Source: JAWXBK01 sp034439975
GTDB lineage: Bacteria; Pseudomonadota; Alphaproteobacteria; Dongiales; Dongiaceae
Length of the DNA: 64,000 nt
Direction of reading: 5' to 3'
Assembly: GCA_034439975.1 (NCBI GenBank)
Contig: JAWXBK010000071.1
Span: forward strand, 15,434 to 79,433
Shown: positions 16,445 to 24,685 of the stretch, one piece after another
How the letters are laid out: each line of letters starts with the position of its first letter
How positions within the stretch are numbered: the first letter of the stretch is position 1
The notes under the pieces: generated by a model
What the model saw: the letters and a program-made list of their open reading frames with translations, nothing else
The model's database searches: none
Told to the model about the DNA's origin: nothing
Made by a program: the position numbers and the translations under genes

Positions 16445-19400
16445 TTGGTGCATTTCAACAAACTGCGACTGACCGGGTTCAAGTCGTTCGTCGACCAGAC
16501 GGAGCTGATGATCGAGCCCGGCATGACCGGAATCGTCGGGCCGAACGGTTGCGGCAAGTCGAATCTTGTCGAGGCGCTGCGCTGGGTGATGGGCGAGAAC
16601 TCGCCCAAACGCATGCGCGGCGGCGAGATGGAGGACGTGATCTTTGCCGGCAGCGCGAGCCGCCCGTCGCGATCGGTCGCCGAAGTCGCGGTCGGGCTCG
16701 ACAATAGCGGCCGCAAGGCGCCCTCGCAGTTCAACGAATCCGACGAACTCGAAGTGACCCGCCGCATCGAACGCGGCATGGGCTCGAACTACAACGTCAA
16801 CGGCCGCGACGTGCGCGCGCGCGACGTCCAGCTTCTCTTCGCCGATGCCGCGACCGGCGCGCATTCGACCGCTTTGGTAAGCCAGGGCCGCGTCGGGGCG
16901 ATCATCAATGCGAAACCGGCCGACCGACGCGCTCTGCTCGAAGAAGCGGCCGGCATCACCGGCCTGCATTCGCGCCGGCACGAGGCGGAGCTGCGGCTGC
17001 GCGCGGCGGAAGCCAATCTTGCGCGGCTCGACGATGTCATCGTCACGCTCGAAAGCCAGTTGCAGGCGCTGAAGAAACAGGCGCGCCAGGCGAAACGCTA
17101 TCGCAACATCCAGGATCAGCTGCGCCGCGCCGAAGCGGTTTTGATGCATCTGCAATGGCAGGAAGCACGGACGCGCGAAGCCGACGCACGCCAGATGCTC
17201 TCCGCTGCCGAAGCGGCGGTCGCCGAAGCGGCCGGTCGTGCGGCGGCTGCCGGTACCGAAGAAGCCGACGCGAGCACCGCCTTGCCGGCCCTGCGTCATG
17301 ACGAAGCCGTCGCCGCCGCCGAACTGCAGCGGATCAACGTCGCGCGCGCCGAACTCGATCGCGAGGAAGCGCGCGTCGCCGCCGCCCGTCAGGACGCCGG
17401 CAACCGGCTCGACGAAGTGCGTGCGGATATCGGTCGCGAGGAAGGCCGTTCGGCCGATGCCGCAGATGCCGAACGCCGATTGCAGGACGAACAGCAGAGA
17501 CTCGAGACCGAGGATTCCGGCGCCGAAACGGCCATCGCCGATGCGCTCGCGCGGGTCACCAAGGCGGAGCAGACGGTCGGCAGCAGCGAACAATCGCTGG
17601 CCGACGCAACGACCGCGTTGGCCGATGCCGAGGCACGACAGAACGCGCTTGCGCGCCGCATCGAAGAGCTCTCGACCCGCATCGATCGCCTCAAGACCCG
17701 GCGCGGCGAACTGGACGACGAGCGTACGCGGCTTGCCGCCGAAGACAGCGACCGCGACGCGCGCGAAGAAGCCGAGCGCCAGGCGGGCGAAGCCGACAGC
17801 GCCTTGCAGGCAGCGCAGGCGCGGGGCCGCGAAGCCGAGTTCGCCCGCACCGCAGCGGCCCTCAAGGAAGCCGAAGCGCGCGAGGCGATGCAGAAGGCGG
17901 CGGAAGGCCATGGCCGCGCGCGCGCCGAGATCGATGCGATCACCGCGCTCATCGCCGAAGGCGAAAGCGATTTCTGGCCGCCGCTGATCGATTCACTGAC
18001 GGTCGAGCCCGGGTTCGAAGTCGCACTCGGTGCCGCACTGGGCGACGATCTCGCCGCCTCGATCGAGGCCGGTGCGAAGATCCAGTGGCAGCTCATTTCC
18101 GATCTCGCGGCCTCGCCGCCGTTGCCGGTCGGTACGGTTCCGCTGTCGCGGCATGTGACAGGGTCGGAGCGGCTGCAGCGCCGGCTCGACCAGATCGGCG
18201 TCGTCGACAACGAGGCGACCTGTCGCGCGCTGCGCAATCAGTTGCAGCAGGGCCAGCGCCTTGTCACGCGCGACGGCGCGATGTGGCGCTGGGACGGCTA
18301 TACGGTTTCCGCCGGCACCCCGACACCGGCCGCCAAGAGACTGCAGCAGCGCAACCGTCTGACCGAATTGCGCGGCCGGATCGAGCCGCTCGCCGCCGCC
18401 AAGTCCGAGGCCGAACAGAATTTTGCCGAACTGCGCCGCCTGCTGCTGGCCGCAGTCGCCGAGGACGATGCGGCCCGCCAGGCGGTACAGGCTGCTTATG
18501 AAACGCTCAACGGCGTGCGCGGAACAATGGCGCGATTGCAGCAGGCAGCCGCCGCGGCTGCGTCCCGCCGCGCAGCGCTCGACGAGGCGCTGACCTCGAC
18601 CGCGCAGGATATCGAGGAAAGCGAAAGCGGACTCGATGCGGCGCATGGCGAACGCGCGTCGCTGCCCGATCTTTCCGGTGCACGCGCCCGCGTCGAGACC
18701 CTGCGAAACGAGCTGGGCGAGCATCGCGCCACGATGATCGCTGCGCAGAGTGCCGCAGCCCAGATCGAACGCGACACCGCGCTCCGCCGCCAGCGGCTCG
18801 CCACCATCGCCGAGGAGCGCCTCTCCTGGGTCGAACGCGCAGCGGCAGCGGTGCAGCAGCTTGCCGCACTGGGCAAGCGCGGCGAATCGATCGAGGCCGA
18901 AATCACGCGGCTCGATGCGCGCCCCGCCGAGATCGCCGAAGAGCGCCATCGTCTGCTCGATCTCGCCGATGCGGCCGAAGCAAAGCGTCGCGAAGCGGCC
19001 GACCGTCTCGCGGCCGGCGAGACGCGGCTCGCCGAAGCGGAGAAAGTGCTGAAGGCCGCGGAAGCGGCACATGGTGTCGCGCGCGAGAACCGCGTGCGCG
19101 CCGAAGCCGGCGTCGAACAATCCGTTCAGGCGCTTGCCGTCGTGGCCGATCGCTCCCGCGAGAAGCTCGAATGCGCGCCCGAAGATGCGCTCGCGCTGGC
19201 CGAGCTCGATCCGGGCGAGGATCTGCCCGCGCGCGAAGAGATCGAAACCCGCACCCAGCGGCTGATCCGCGAGCGCGAGAACATCGGCCCGGTCAATCTG
19301 CGCGCCGAAGCGGAAGCGACCGAGCTTGACCAGCAGATCATGGGCCTGCAATCCGAGCGCGGCGATCTGGTGACCGCAATCTCGCGGCTGCGCCAGGGCA

Positions 19401-19909
19401 TCGCGAGCCTCAATCGCGAGGGCCGCGAACGTCTGCTGGCGGCGTTCGAGATCGTGAACACCCATTTCCGGACTTTGTTCACCCGCCTGTTCGGCGGCGG
19501 CGAGGCGCATCTGTCGCTGACCGAGGCCGACGATCCGCTCGAAGCCGGCCTCGAGATCATGGCCCGGCCGCCGGGCAAGCGCCTTCAGGTGATGTCGCTG
19601 CTGTCGGGCGGCGAGCAGGCGATGACCGCGCTGTCGCTGCTGTTTGCGGTCTTTCTGACCAATCCGGCGCCGATCTGCGTGCTGGACGAGGTGGACGCCC
19701 CGCTGGACGACGCGAACGTCGACCGGTTCTGCACCCTGGTCGAAGAGCTCGCCCATTCGACGTCGACCCGCTTCATGATCATCACCCATCACCGCATGAC
19801 GATGGCCCGGATGGACCGGCTTTACGGGGTCACGATGTCCGAACGCGGGGTTTCGCAACTGGTCTCGGTCGACCTCGGCGAGGCCGAGCGGCTGCGCGAC
19901 GCGGGCTAG
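16445..19909 (+). CDS. smc: Chromosome segregation protein SMC
   Basis: Structural maintenance of chromosomes ATPase, the core of condensin, which organises and segregates the nucleoid. The roughly 1154-residue protein has Walker A GPNGCGKSNLVEALRWVMG near residue 35, long coiled coils (about 170-500 and 660-1000, rich in Ala/Glu/Arg), a hinge around 510-630 and a C-terminal head with LLSGGEQAMTALSLLFAVF plus Walker B ICVLDEVDAPLDD. The start is TTG 16445 or GTG 16448; the protein then reads VHFNKLRLTGFKSF, the standard SMC N-terminus. scpA and scpB are not adjacent. Confidence 0.96.
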   Translation: MVHFNKLRLTGFKSFVDQTELMIEPGMTGIVGPNGCGKSNLVEALRWVMGENSPKRMRGGEMEDVIFAGSASRPSRSVAEVAVGLDNSGRKAPSQFNESDELEVTRRIERGMGSNYNVNGRDVRARDVQLLFADAATGAHSTALVSQGRVGAIINAKPADRRALLEEAAGITGLHSRRHEAELRLRAAEANLARLDDVIVTLESQLQALKKQARQAKRYRNIQDQLRRAEAVLMHLQWQEARTREADARQMLSAAEAAVAEAAGRAAAAGTEEADASTALPALRHDEAVAAAELQRINVARAELDREEARVAAARQDAGNRLDEVRADIGREEGRSADAADAERRLQDEQQRLETEDSGAETAIADALARVTKAEQTVGSSEQSLADATTALADAEARQNALARRIEELSTRIDRLKTRRGELDDERTRLAAEDSDRDAREEAERQAGEADSALQAAQARGREAEFARTAAALKEAEAREAMQKAAEGHGRARAEIDAITALIAEGESDFWPPLIDSLTVEPGFEVALGAALGDDLAASIEAGAKIQWQLISDLAASPPLPVGTVPLSRHVTGSERLQRRLDQIGVVDNEATCRALRNQLQQGQRLVTRDGAMWRWDGYTVSAGTPTPAAKRLQQRNRLTELRGRIEPLAAAKSEAEQNFAELRRLLLAAVAEDDAARQAVQAAYETLNGVRGTMARLQQAAAAAASRRAALDEALTSTAQDIEESESGLDAAHGERASLPDLSGARARVETLRNELGEHRATMIAAQSAAAQIERDTALRRQRLATIAEERLSWVERAAAAVQQLAALGKRGESIEAEITRLDARPAEIAEERHRLLDLADAAEAKRREAADRLAAGETRLAEAEKVLKAAEAAHGVARENRVRAEAGVEQSVQALAVVADRSREKLECAPEDALALAELDPGEDLPAREEIETRTQRLIRERENIGPVNLRAEAEATELDQQIMGLQSERGDLVTAISRLRQGIASLNREGRERLLAAFEIVNTHFRTLFTRLFGGGEAHLSLTEADDPLEAGLEIMARPPGKRLQVMSLLSGGEQAMTALSLLFAVFLTNPAPICVLDEVDAPLDDANVDRFCTLVEELAHSTSTRFMIITHHRMTMARMDRLYGVTMSERGVSQLVSVDLGEAERLRDAG

Positions 19910-19965
19910 GCCGGCGGCGCGACATTTTGCCCTTATTTCAACCCGTTAACCCCCTTTTCGTCGGC

Positions 19966-19994
19966 TTGACAGGGTTTGGGCCCCTAACTAATGT
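19966..19994 (+). promoter_or_regulatory. Sigma-70 promoter of the F0 ATP synthase operon
   Basis: A perfect -35 box TTGACA (19966-19971), a 17-base spacer and a -10 box TAATGT (19989-19994) form the best promoter seen in the window. Transcription should start near 20001, 45 bases before the atpI ATG. Confidence 0.8.
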
Positions 19995-20004
19995 GCGCCG
20001 CGCC

Positions 20005-20026
20005 TGCGCCGCTTTGTTGCGGCGCA
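20005..20026 (+). promoter_or_regulatory. Leader hairpin with U-tract before atpI
   Basis: TGCGCCGC (20005-20012) and GCGGCGCA (20019-20026) form a perfect 8-bp stem with a 6-base loop. Four bases later comes a run of five T (20031-20035). It lies within the predicted 5' leader, only a few bases after the transcription start, and looks like an attenuator or a 5' stabilising hairpin. A protein-binding inverted repeat is also possible. Confidence 0.6.
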
Positions 20027-20045
20027 ACCGTTTTTGGCCAGGACG

Positions 20046-20366
20046 ATGACCGGGGTTCGCGGCCCATCACCGCTCGACGATCTCAACCGACGGCTCGCGG
20101 CTATCCGCGAGCGCCGGCGCGACGATGCGAGCGAGACGGGACCCGACGATACCGCGAAGAGCGCGATGGGATATGCGCTTCGGATCGGCGTCGAACTGGT
20201 GGCGGGGCTTGTCGTCGGGGGCGGCATGGGGTGGCTGTTGGATATGTGGCTGGGTACCAGCCCGTTCCTGCTGATCCTGTTCTTCTTCCTCGGCGCCGCA
20301 GCCGGCATGTTGAACGTGTGGCGGGCGACCAGGACAATGAACCTGCCCGACGCACCCGGGGACTGA
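20046..20366 (+). CDS. atpI: ATP synthase accessory protein AtpI
   Basis: A 106-residue AtpI/AtpZ-type membrane protein, thought to help assemble the c-ring and possibly handle Mg2+/Ca2+. After a basic, Arg-rich N-terminus (residues 1-45) come two transmembrane helices: LRIGVELVAGLVVGGGMGWLL, with the usual Gly-rich face, then FLLILFFFLGAAAGMLNVWR. The ATG at 20046 is preceded by CCAGGACG and is preferred over an in-frame TTG at 20034. It is the first gene of the F0 operon. Confidence 0.9.
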   Translation: MTGVRGPSPLDDLNRRLAAIRERRRDDASETGPDDTAKSAMGYALRIGVELVAGLVVGGGMGWLLDMWLGTSPFLLILFFFLGAAAGMLNVWRATRTMNLPDAPGD

Positions 20367-20464
20367 AGCCTCGGGGACTTTTCGCAGGGAACTGACGGGC
20401 GCAGCAGGCCAGCGCGTCCGGAACGGTCAAGGATCAACCGGCTGGCCAGGACGGGAAGCCTCAG

Positions 20465-21223
20465 GTGGCGACAGAAGCGGATCACGGCGCCGGCGGCCAT
20501 AGCCCCCTCGCACAGTTCGAAATCAAGCGCCTCGTCGACATCAATGTTGGCGGTGTCGACGCCTCGATCACCAACTCCACCGTCTGGATGCTGATTGCGA
20601 TCGCCGCGATCACCTTGTTCATGGTCATCGGCATGCGCCGCGGCGCGCTGGTGCCGGGCCGCTGGCAGTCGATGGCAGAGATGTCCTACGAATTCGTCGC
20701 CGGCATGCTGCGCGACAATGTGGGAACCGCCGGCCGGCGCTATTTCCCGTTCATCTTCACGCTCTTCATGTTCGTCCTGTTCTGCAATCTGCTCGGGATG
20801 ATCCCCTACAGCTTCACGGTCACCAGCCACATCATCGTCACCTTCGCGCTTGCCGCGGTCGTGTTCATCGGCGTGACGATCATCGGCTTCGCGCGCCACG
20901 GCGCGCATTTCCTGAAACTTTTCGTGCCGTCGGGTGTGCCGATCTTCCTGCTGCCGCTGCTGATCGTGATCGAACTGATCTCGTATCTGATCCGCCCGGT
21001 CAGCCTTTCGGTGCGACTGTTTGCGAACATGCTGGCCGGTCACACCATGCTGAAGGTGTTCGGCGGGTTCGTGGTGGCTCTCGGGATCATCGGTGGCTGG
21101 GCGCCGCTCGCCTTCGTCGTTGCCTTGACCGGCCTCGAGATCCTGATCGCGTTCCTTCAGGCCTATGTGTTCGCGGTGCTCACCTGCATTTATCTCAACG
21201 ATGCAATCAACCTGCATCATTGA
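20465..21223 (+). CDS. atpB: F0F1 ATP synthase subunit a
   Basis: Stator subunit forming the two proton half-channels next to the c-ring. The 252-residue protein, with a GTG start at 20465, has about five transmembrane helices. The essential Arg lies in SLSVRLFANMLAGHTMLKV, and the last helix carries the polar Gln in LIAFLQAYVFAVLTCIYLND. The C-terminus NDAINLHH is typical of alphaproteobacteria. It follows atpI after about 100 bases and precedes atpE by 48. Confidence 0.97.
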   Translation: MATEADHGAGGHSPLAQFEIKRLVDINVGGVDASITNSTVWMLIAIAAITLFMVIGMRRGALVPGRWQSMAEMSYEFVAGMLRDNVGTAGRRYFPFIFTLFMFVLFCNLLGMIPYSFTVTSHIIVTFALAAVVFIGVTIIGFARHGAHFLKLFVPSGVPIFLLPLLIVIELISYLIRPVSLSVRLFANMLAGHTMLKVFGGFVVALGIIGGWAPLAFVVALTGLEILIAFLQAYVFAVLTCIYLNDAINLHH

Positions 21224-21271
21224 GCAATCCATCCACTATCCAATCAACCTCAGGAAAAGGGAAACAGGACC

Positions 21272-21499
21272 ATGGAAGCTGATGCAGCAAAGTTGATCGG
21301 TGCGGGTCTCGCCACGATCGCGCTCGCCGGCGTCGGTGTCGGCATCGGTAACATCTTCGGCAATTTCGTCGCGGGCGCGCTGCGCAATCCGGCGGCGGCA
21401 CCGAAGGTGTTCGGTAACGTGCTGCTGGGTTTCGCGCTGACGGAAGCGATCGCGCTGTTCGCGCTCGTCATCGCGATGCTGCTGCTGTTCGTGTTCTAA
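21272..21499 (+). CDS. atpE: F0F1 ATP synthase subunit c
   Basis: Proton-carrying proteolipid of the rotor ring, 75 residues, two transmembrane helices joined by the polar loop RNPAAAPKV. The first helix has the glycine-rich packing motif GVGVGIGNIFG, and the second carries the ion-binding acid Glu58 in GFALTEAIALFALVIAML. The pattern indicates H+ rather than Na+ coupling, since the Gln/Ser/Thr Na+ ligand set is not apparent. An AAAAGGG-type ribosome site lies before the ATG. Confidence 0.97.
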   Translation: MEADAAKLIGAGLATIALAGVGVGIGNIFGNFVAGALRNPAAAPKVFGNVLLGFALTEAIALFALVIAMLLLFVF

Positions 21500-21590
21500 G
21501 TCGAACCGACATCGTTTCCGAAGTCAGTGGGGCCGACGCGGGGTCGTTCGTATCGTTACCCGCGCGGCCCGATAAGGAACCGGGACCAGC

Positions 21591-22082
21591 ATGCCGCAAC
21601 TTAACTTCGCCGATTATCCGCCACAGCTTATCTGGCTGGCGATCACGTTCGTCCTGCTCTATTTCCTGATGTCGCGTCTGGCATTGCCGGGCGTGTCGCG
21701 GGTTCTCGAGCGGCGCCAGGCGAAGATCGCAGCCGATCTCGAAGCGGCCGAAAAGCGTCGCGCCGAGGCCGAAGAGGCGCTGGCGAATTACGAGAAGACG
21801 CTGGCCGGGGCCCGTCTCGAAGCGCAGGCGGCGGTCAAGGCAGCCAGCGACGAGATGGCGAAGCAGCAGGCGCAACGCGAGGCGACCTTTGCCGCCGAAA
21901 TCGGCAAGCGGACCCGCGAAGCCGAAGCGCAGATCGAGACCGCGAAGCAGCGCGCACTCACGGAAACCCGGAACGTGGCCGGCGAGATCGCGGGTTCGAT
22001 CACCGCGAAACTCGCACAGATGATGCCGGGCGCCGACCAGATCGCGGCGGCCGTCGATGCCGTGCGCCGGGAGCGTGCCTGA
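21591..22082 (+). CDS. atpG: F0F1 ATP synthase subunit b'
   Basis: One of two divergent b-type peripheral stalk subunits used by alphaproteobacteria and other phototroph-related lineages. The 163 residues consist of a single N-terminal membrane helix (LIWLAITFVLLYFLMSRLAL) and a long charged coiled coil (RRQAKIAADLEAAEKRRAEA onward). The N-terminus MPQLNFADYPPQLIWLAI is characteristic of b'. The stop at 22080-22082 is one base from the atpF ATG. The gene is also written atpF' or atpX. Confidence 0.93.
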   Translation: MPQLNFADYPPQLIWLAITFVLLYFLMSRLALPGVSRVLERRQAKIAADLEAAEKRRAEAEEALANYEKTLAGARLEAQAAVKAASDEMAKQQAQREATFAAEIGKRTREAEAQIETAKQRALTETRNVAGEIAGSITAKLAQMMPGADQIAAAVDAVRRERA

Positions 22083-22083
22083 G

Positions 22084-22575
22084 ATGGATCATCTTTTCTC
22101 CGCCCCCGAATTCTGGGTCGCCGTCGCCTTCGTCCTGTTCTTCGTTCTGGCGGGTCGGCAGATCTGGCGTTTCGTCGCGAAGGCGCTCGATGCACGTACC
22201 GAGCGGATCCACCGCGAGATCGAGGAAGCGCAGCGGCTCCGTCAGGAAGCGGAAGCGTTGCTGGCCGAGTACCACAAGAAGCAGAGCGACGCGCAGCGCG
22301 AGGCCGAGGCGATCGTCACGCATGCCCGCGGCGAAGCGGAACGGCTGCGCCGGGACGCAGAGGAATCGATCCGGCAGACGCTGGAGCGACGCGAGCGTCA
22401 GGCGCTCGACAAGATCGCACAGGCTGAGGCGCAGGCCGTCGCCGACGTGCGCAACGAAGCGGTCGACGTCGCGGTCGCCGCCGCGCGCCGCCTGCTCGCC
22501 GGCTCGATGGACGAGACGCGCAGTCGCGCGATCACCGATAAGGCAATCGCCGAGGTCGAACGCGGGCTGCAATAA
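22084..22575 (+). CDS. atpF: F0F1 ATP synthase subunit b
   Basis: Second peripheral stalk subunit, 163 residues: a membrane helix (FWVAVAFVLFFVLAGRQIW) followed by an amphipathic coiled coil that should pair with b' and reach F1-delta. The start at ATG 22084 directly follows the b' stop, so the two are probably translated in equal amounts. It is the last gene of the operon, with a terminator 30 bases downstream. The F1 genes (atpHAGDC) must lie elsewhere, which is normal for this group. Confidence 0.94.
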   Translation: MDHLFSAPEFWVAVAFVLFFVLAGRQIWRFVAKALDARTERIHREIEEAQRLRQEAEALLAEYHKKQSDAQREAEAIVTHARGEAERLRRDAEESIRQTLERRERQALDKIAQAEAQAVADVRNEAVDVAVAAARRLLAGSMDETRSRAITDKAIAEVERGLQ

Positions 22576-22604
22576 ATTCAGGCTGAAATCCGTTTCAGAC
22601 ATCG

Positions 22605-22628
22605 CGGCGGCCTTCGGGCCGCCGTTTT
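22605..22628 (+). terminator. Rho-independent terminator of the atp F0 operon
   Basis: An 8-bp GC stem, CGGCGGCC at 22605-22612 and GGCCGCCG at 22617-22624, closes an exceptionally stable C(UUCG)G tetraloop and runs into TTTTCGTTT. It stands between atpF and the convergent GNAT gene. The U-tract exists only on the plus strand. Confidence 0.9.
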
Positions 22629-22650
22629 CGTTTGGGTCGACGACCGCCGC

Positions 22651-23163
22651 TTATCTTTTGCGTCCGGCTTCTCCGGCGAGCGCGGCCAGCGCCGCCCCTT
22701 CGAGCCGGTAGTGTTCCCACTGATCGAGCTCGTAGAGGCCGATCCGCCCGTAGAATTGCTTGGCCGGATTCCAGTTCAGCACATTGAGATCGACGCGCGG
22801 GCAGCCGCGTTCGGCCGCAATCGCCGCGACTTCGGCCATCAGGCGACGGCCGACGCCCGTGCCGCGCGCCTCGTCGCGCACATAGAGCTCTTCGATATGG
22901 ATGCCGGGGCGGCCTTCCCAGGTCGAGTAATTGGGACAGAAGAGCGTGAAGCCGACGGTGCGACCGTCGTCGCGCTCGGCAATCAGGATTTCACAGGCGG
23001 GCCTGGATCCGAACGCATCGCGCAGCAGATCCGCCTCGGTCAACAGCACCCGCTCCGGCGCCTCGCGTTCGTAGACCGCGAGTTCAACGACCATGCGTTG
23101 GATTTCGGCCGCATCGGAAGCCACCGCGCGGCGGATCGCGGTGGATTCTATCGCATCGGACAT
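22651..23163 (-). CDS. GNAT acetyltransferase, SSAT-like, last gene of the gcv operon
   Basis: A 170-residue GNAT-fold N-acetyltransferase. The acetyl-CoA loop is VRDEARGTGVGRRLMAEVA, and the C-terminal NPAKQFYGRIGLYELDQWEHYRLEG resembles spermidine/spermine or thialysine acetyltransferases. The acceptor is not known. The start codon lies 4 bases after the gcvPB stop, so it is very probably translated from the glycine cleavage transcript. This suggests, without proof, a small amine or amino acid acceptor related to glycine metabolism. Confidence 0.85.
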   Translation of the reverse strand: MSDAIESTAIRRAVASDAAEIQRMVVELAVYEREAPERVLLTEADLLRDAFGSRPACEILIAERDDGRTVGFTLFCPNYSTWEGRPGIHIEELYVRDEARGTGVGRRLMAEVAAIAAERGCPRVDLNVLNWNPAKQFYGRIGLYELDQWEHYRLEGAALAALAGEAGRKR

Positions 23164-23167
23164 TGGG

Positions 23168-24685
23168 TTACTCCGCGGTTTCGCTGGCAGGCTGAGGCGG
23201 TTTCCAGCGCAGGACAGGATGGCGCGCGGCCGCCGTCTCGTCGAGCCGGCGGCGTGGCGAAAAGCGCGGCGCGTCGAGGAAGCGCTGCTTGTCGCCTTCC
23301 TTCGCGGCCTTGGCCAGGGCCGCCATCGTTTCGATGAAGCGGTCGAGTGAATCCTTGCTCTCGGTTTCGGTCGGTTCGATCAGCATCGCGCCATGCACGA
23401 TCAGCGGGAAATACATCGTCATCGGATGATAACCCTCGTCGATCATCGCCTTTGCGAAATCGAGCGTGGTGACGCCTGTGCCCTTGAGGAACTCGTCGTC
23501 GAACAACGCCTCGTGCATGCAGGTCCCGGGAAAGGCCGGGCTCATCTCGCTTTTGAGCGAGGCCAGGATATAGTTCGCATTCAGCACCGCATCGCCCGAA
23601 ACTTGGGCCAGCCCGTCGCCGCCATGGCTCATCATGTAGGCGAGCGCACGTACGAACATGCCCATCTGGCCGTGAAAGCCCTTGAGCCGCCCGAACGACT
23701 TGCCGTCGAAGGCCTGTTCGACCAGACGGAACCCCTCGGCATCGTGAACCACGAACGGCAGCGGCACATAGGAGGCGAGCTTGTCGGAGAAGACGACTGG
23801 CCCCGCCCCCGGCCCGCCGCCGCCATGCGGCGTCGAGAAGGTCTTGTGCAGATTGATATGCATGCAGTCGATGCCGAGATCGCCCGGCCGGACGCGGCCG
23901 ACGATCGCGTTGAAATTCGCGCCGTCGCAATAGAAGAAGGCGCCGATCTTGTGCAGCGCATCGGCGATCTCGACGATGTCGCGCTCGAACAACCCGCAGG
24001 TGTTGGGGTTGGTCAGCATGATCGCCGCGACGTCGGGCCCGAGTTTCTCGCGAAACGCCGCGAGATCGACCCGGCCGCTGGGGTCGGCTGGAATTGGATC
24101 CACGGTGAAGCCGCAGGCGACCGCCGTTGCCGGATTGGTGCCGTGCGCCGATTCCGGCACCAGCACGCGACGCCGCTTGTCGCCGCGATCGTCGAGCGCG
24201 GCGCGGATCGCCATCATGCCGCAGAGCTCGCCATGCGCACCCGCACCGGGCGAGAGCGCGACGGCCGGCATGCCGGTCAATGTCTTCAGCCAGTGCGCGA
24301 CCTGTTCCATCAGTTCGAGCGCGCCCTGCACGGTGCGGATCGGTTGCAACGGATGCAGATCGGCGAGGCCCGGCATGCGCACCGCGCGTTCGTTGAGCCG
24401 CGGGTTGTGCTTCATCGTGCAGGAGCCGAGCGTGTAGAGGCCCATGTCGATCGCATAATTCTTCTGGCTGAGCCTGGTGTAATGCCGCACGACCTGCGGC
24501 TCCGAAAGGCCCGGCAGGCCGATCGGTCCCTTGCGCTCGAGACCGCCGAGGCGCGATTTCACCTTGGGTGGCGCCGGCAGATCGACACCGCAGCGGCCCG
24601 ATCGGTCCTGCTCGAACAGAAGCGGTTCCTCGAGCCGCAACCCGCGGTCGCCCGAGAATGTGTCGGTGATCGGATCGGGCTTCAT
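23168..24685 (-). CDS. gcvPB: Glycine dehydrogenase (decarboxylating) subunit 2
   Basis: C-terminal half of the split P-protein. It carries pyridoxal phosphate, decarboxylates glycine and passes the aminomethyl group to lipoylated GcvH. The PLP lysine lies in MHINLHKTFSTPHGGGGPGA, the hallmark of P-protein. The length (505 residues) matches GcvPB of two-subunit systems. The ATG at 24685 shares one base with the gcvPA stop (TGATG), so translation is coupled and the heterodimer can form with equal stoichiometry. An in-frame GTG sits one codon upstream. Confidence 0.97.
   Translation of the reverse strand: MKPDPITDTFSGDRGLRLEEPLLFEQDRSGRCGVDLPAPPKVKSRLGGLERKGPIGLPGLSEPQVVRHYTRLSQKNYAIDMGLYTLGSCTMKHNPRLNERAVRMPGLADLHPLQPIRTVQGALELMEQVAHWLKTLTGMPAVALSPGAGAHGELCGMMAIRAALDDRGDKRRRVLVPESAHGTNPATAVACGFTVDPIPADPSGRVDLAAFREKLGPDVAAIMLTNPNTCGLFERDIVEIADALHKIGAFFYCDGANFNAIVGRVRPGDLGIDCMHINLHKTFSTPHGGGGPGAGPVVFSDKLASYVPLPFVVHDAEGFRLVEQAFDGKSFGRLKGFHGQMGMFVRALAYMMSHGGDGLAQVSGDAVLNANYILASLKSEMSPAFPGTCMHEALFDDEFLKGTGVTTLDFAKAMIDEGYHPMTMYFPLIVHGAMLIEPTETESKDSLDRFIETMAALAKAAKEGDKQRFLDAPRFSPRRRLDETAAARHPVLRWKPPQPASETAE

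Noticed and set aside
15752..19858. Two very long minus-strand frames under dsbA and smc (719 and 621 codons)
   Set aside because: These are typical high-GC shadows. smc has complete Walker and signature motifs on the plus strand.
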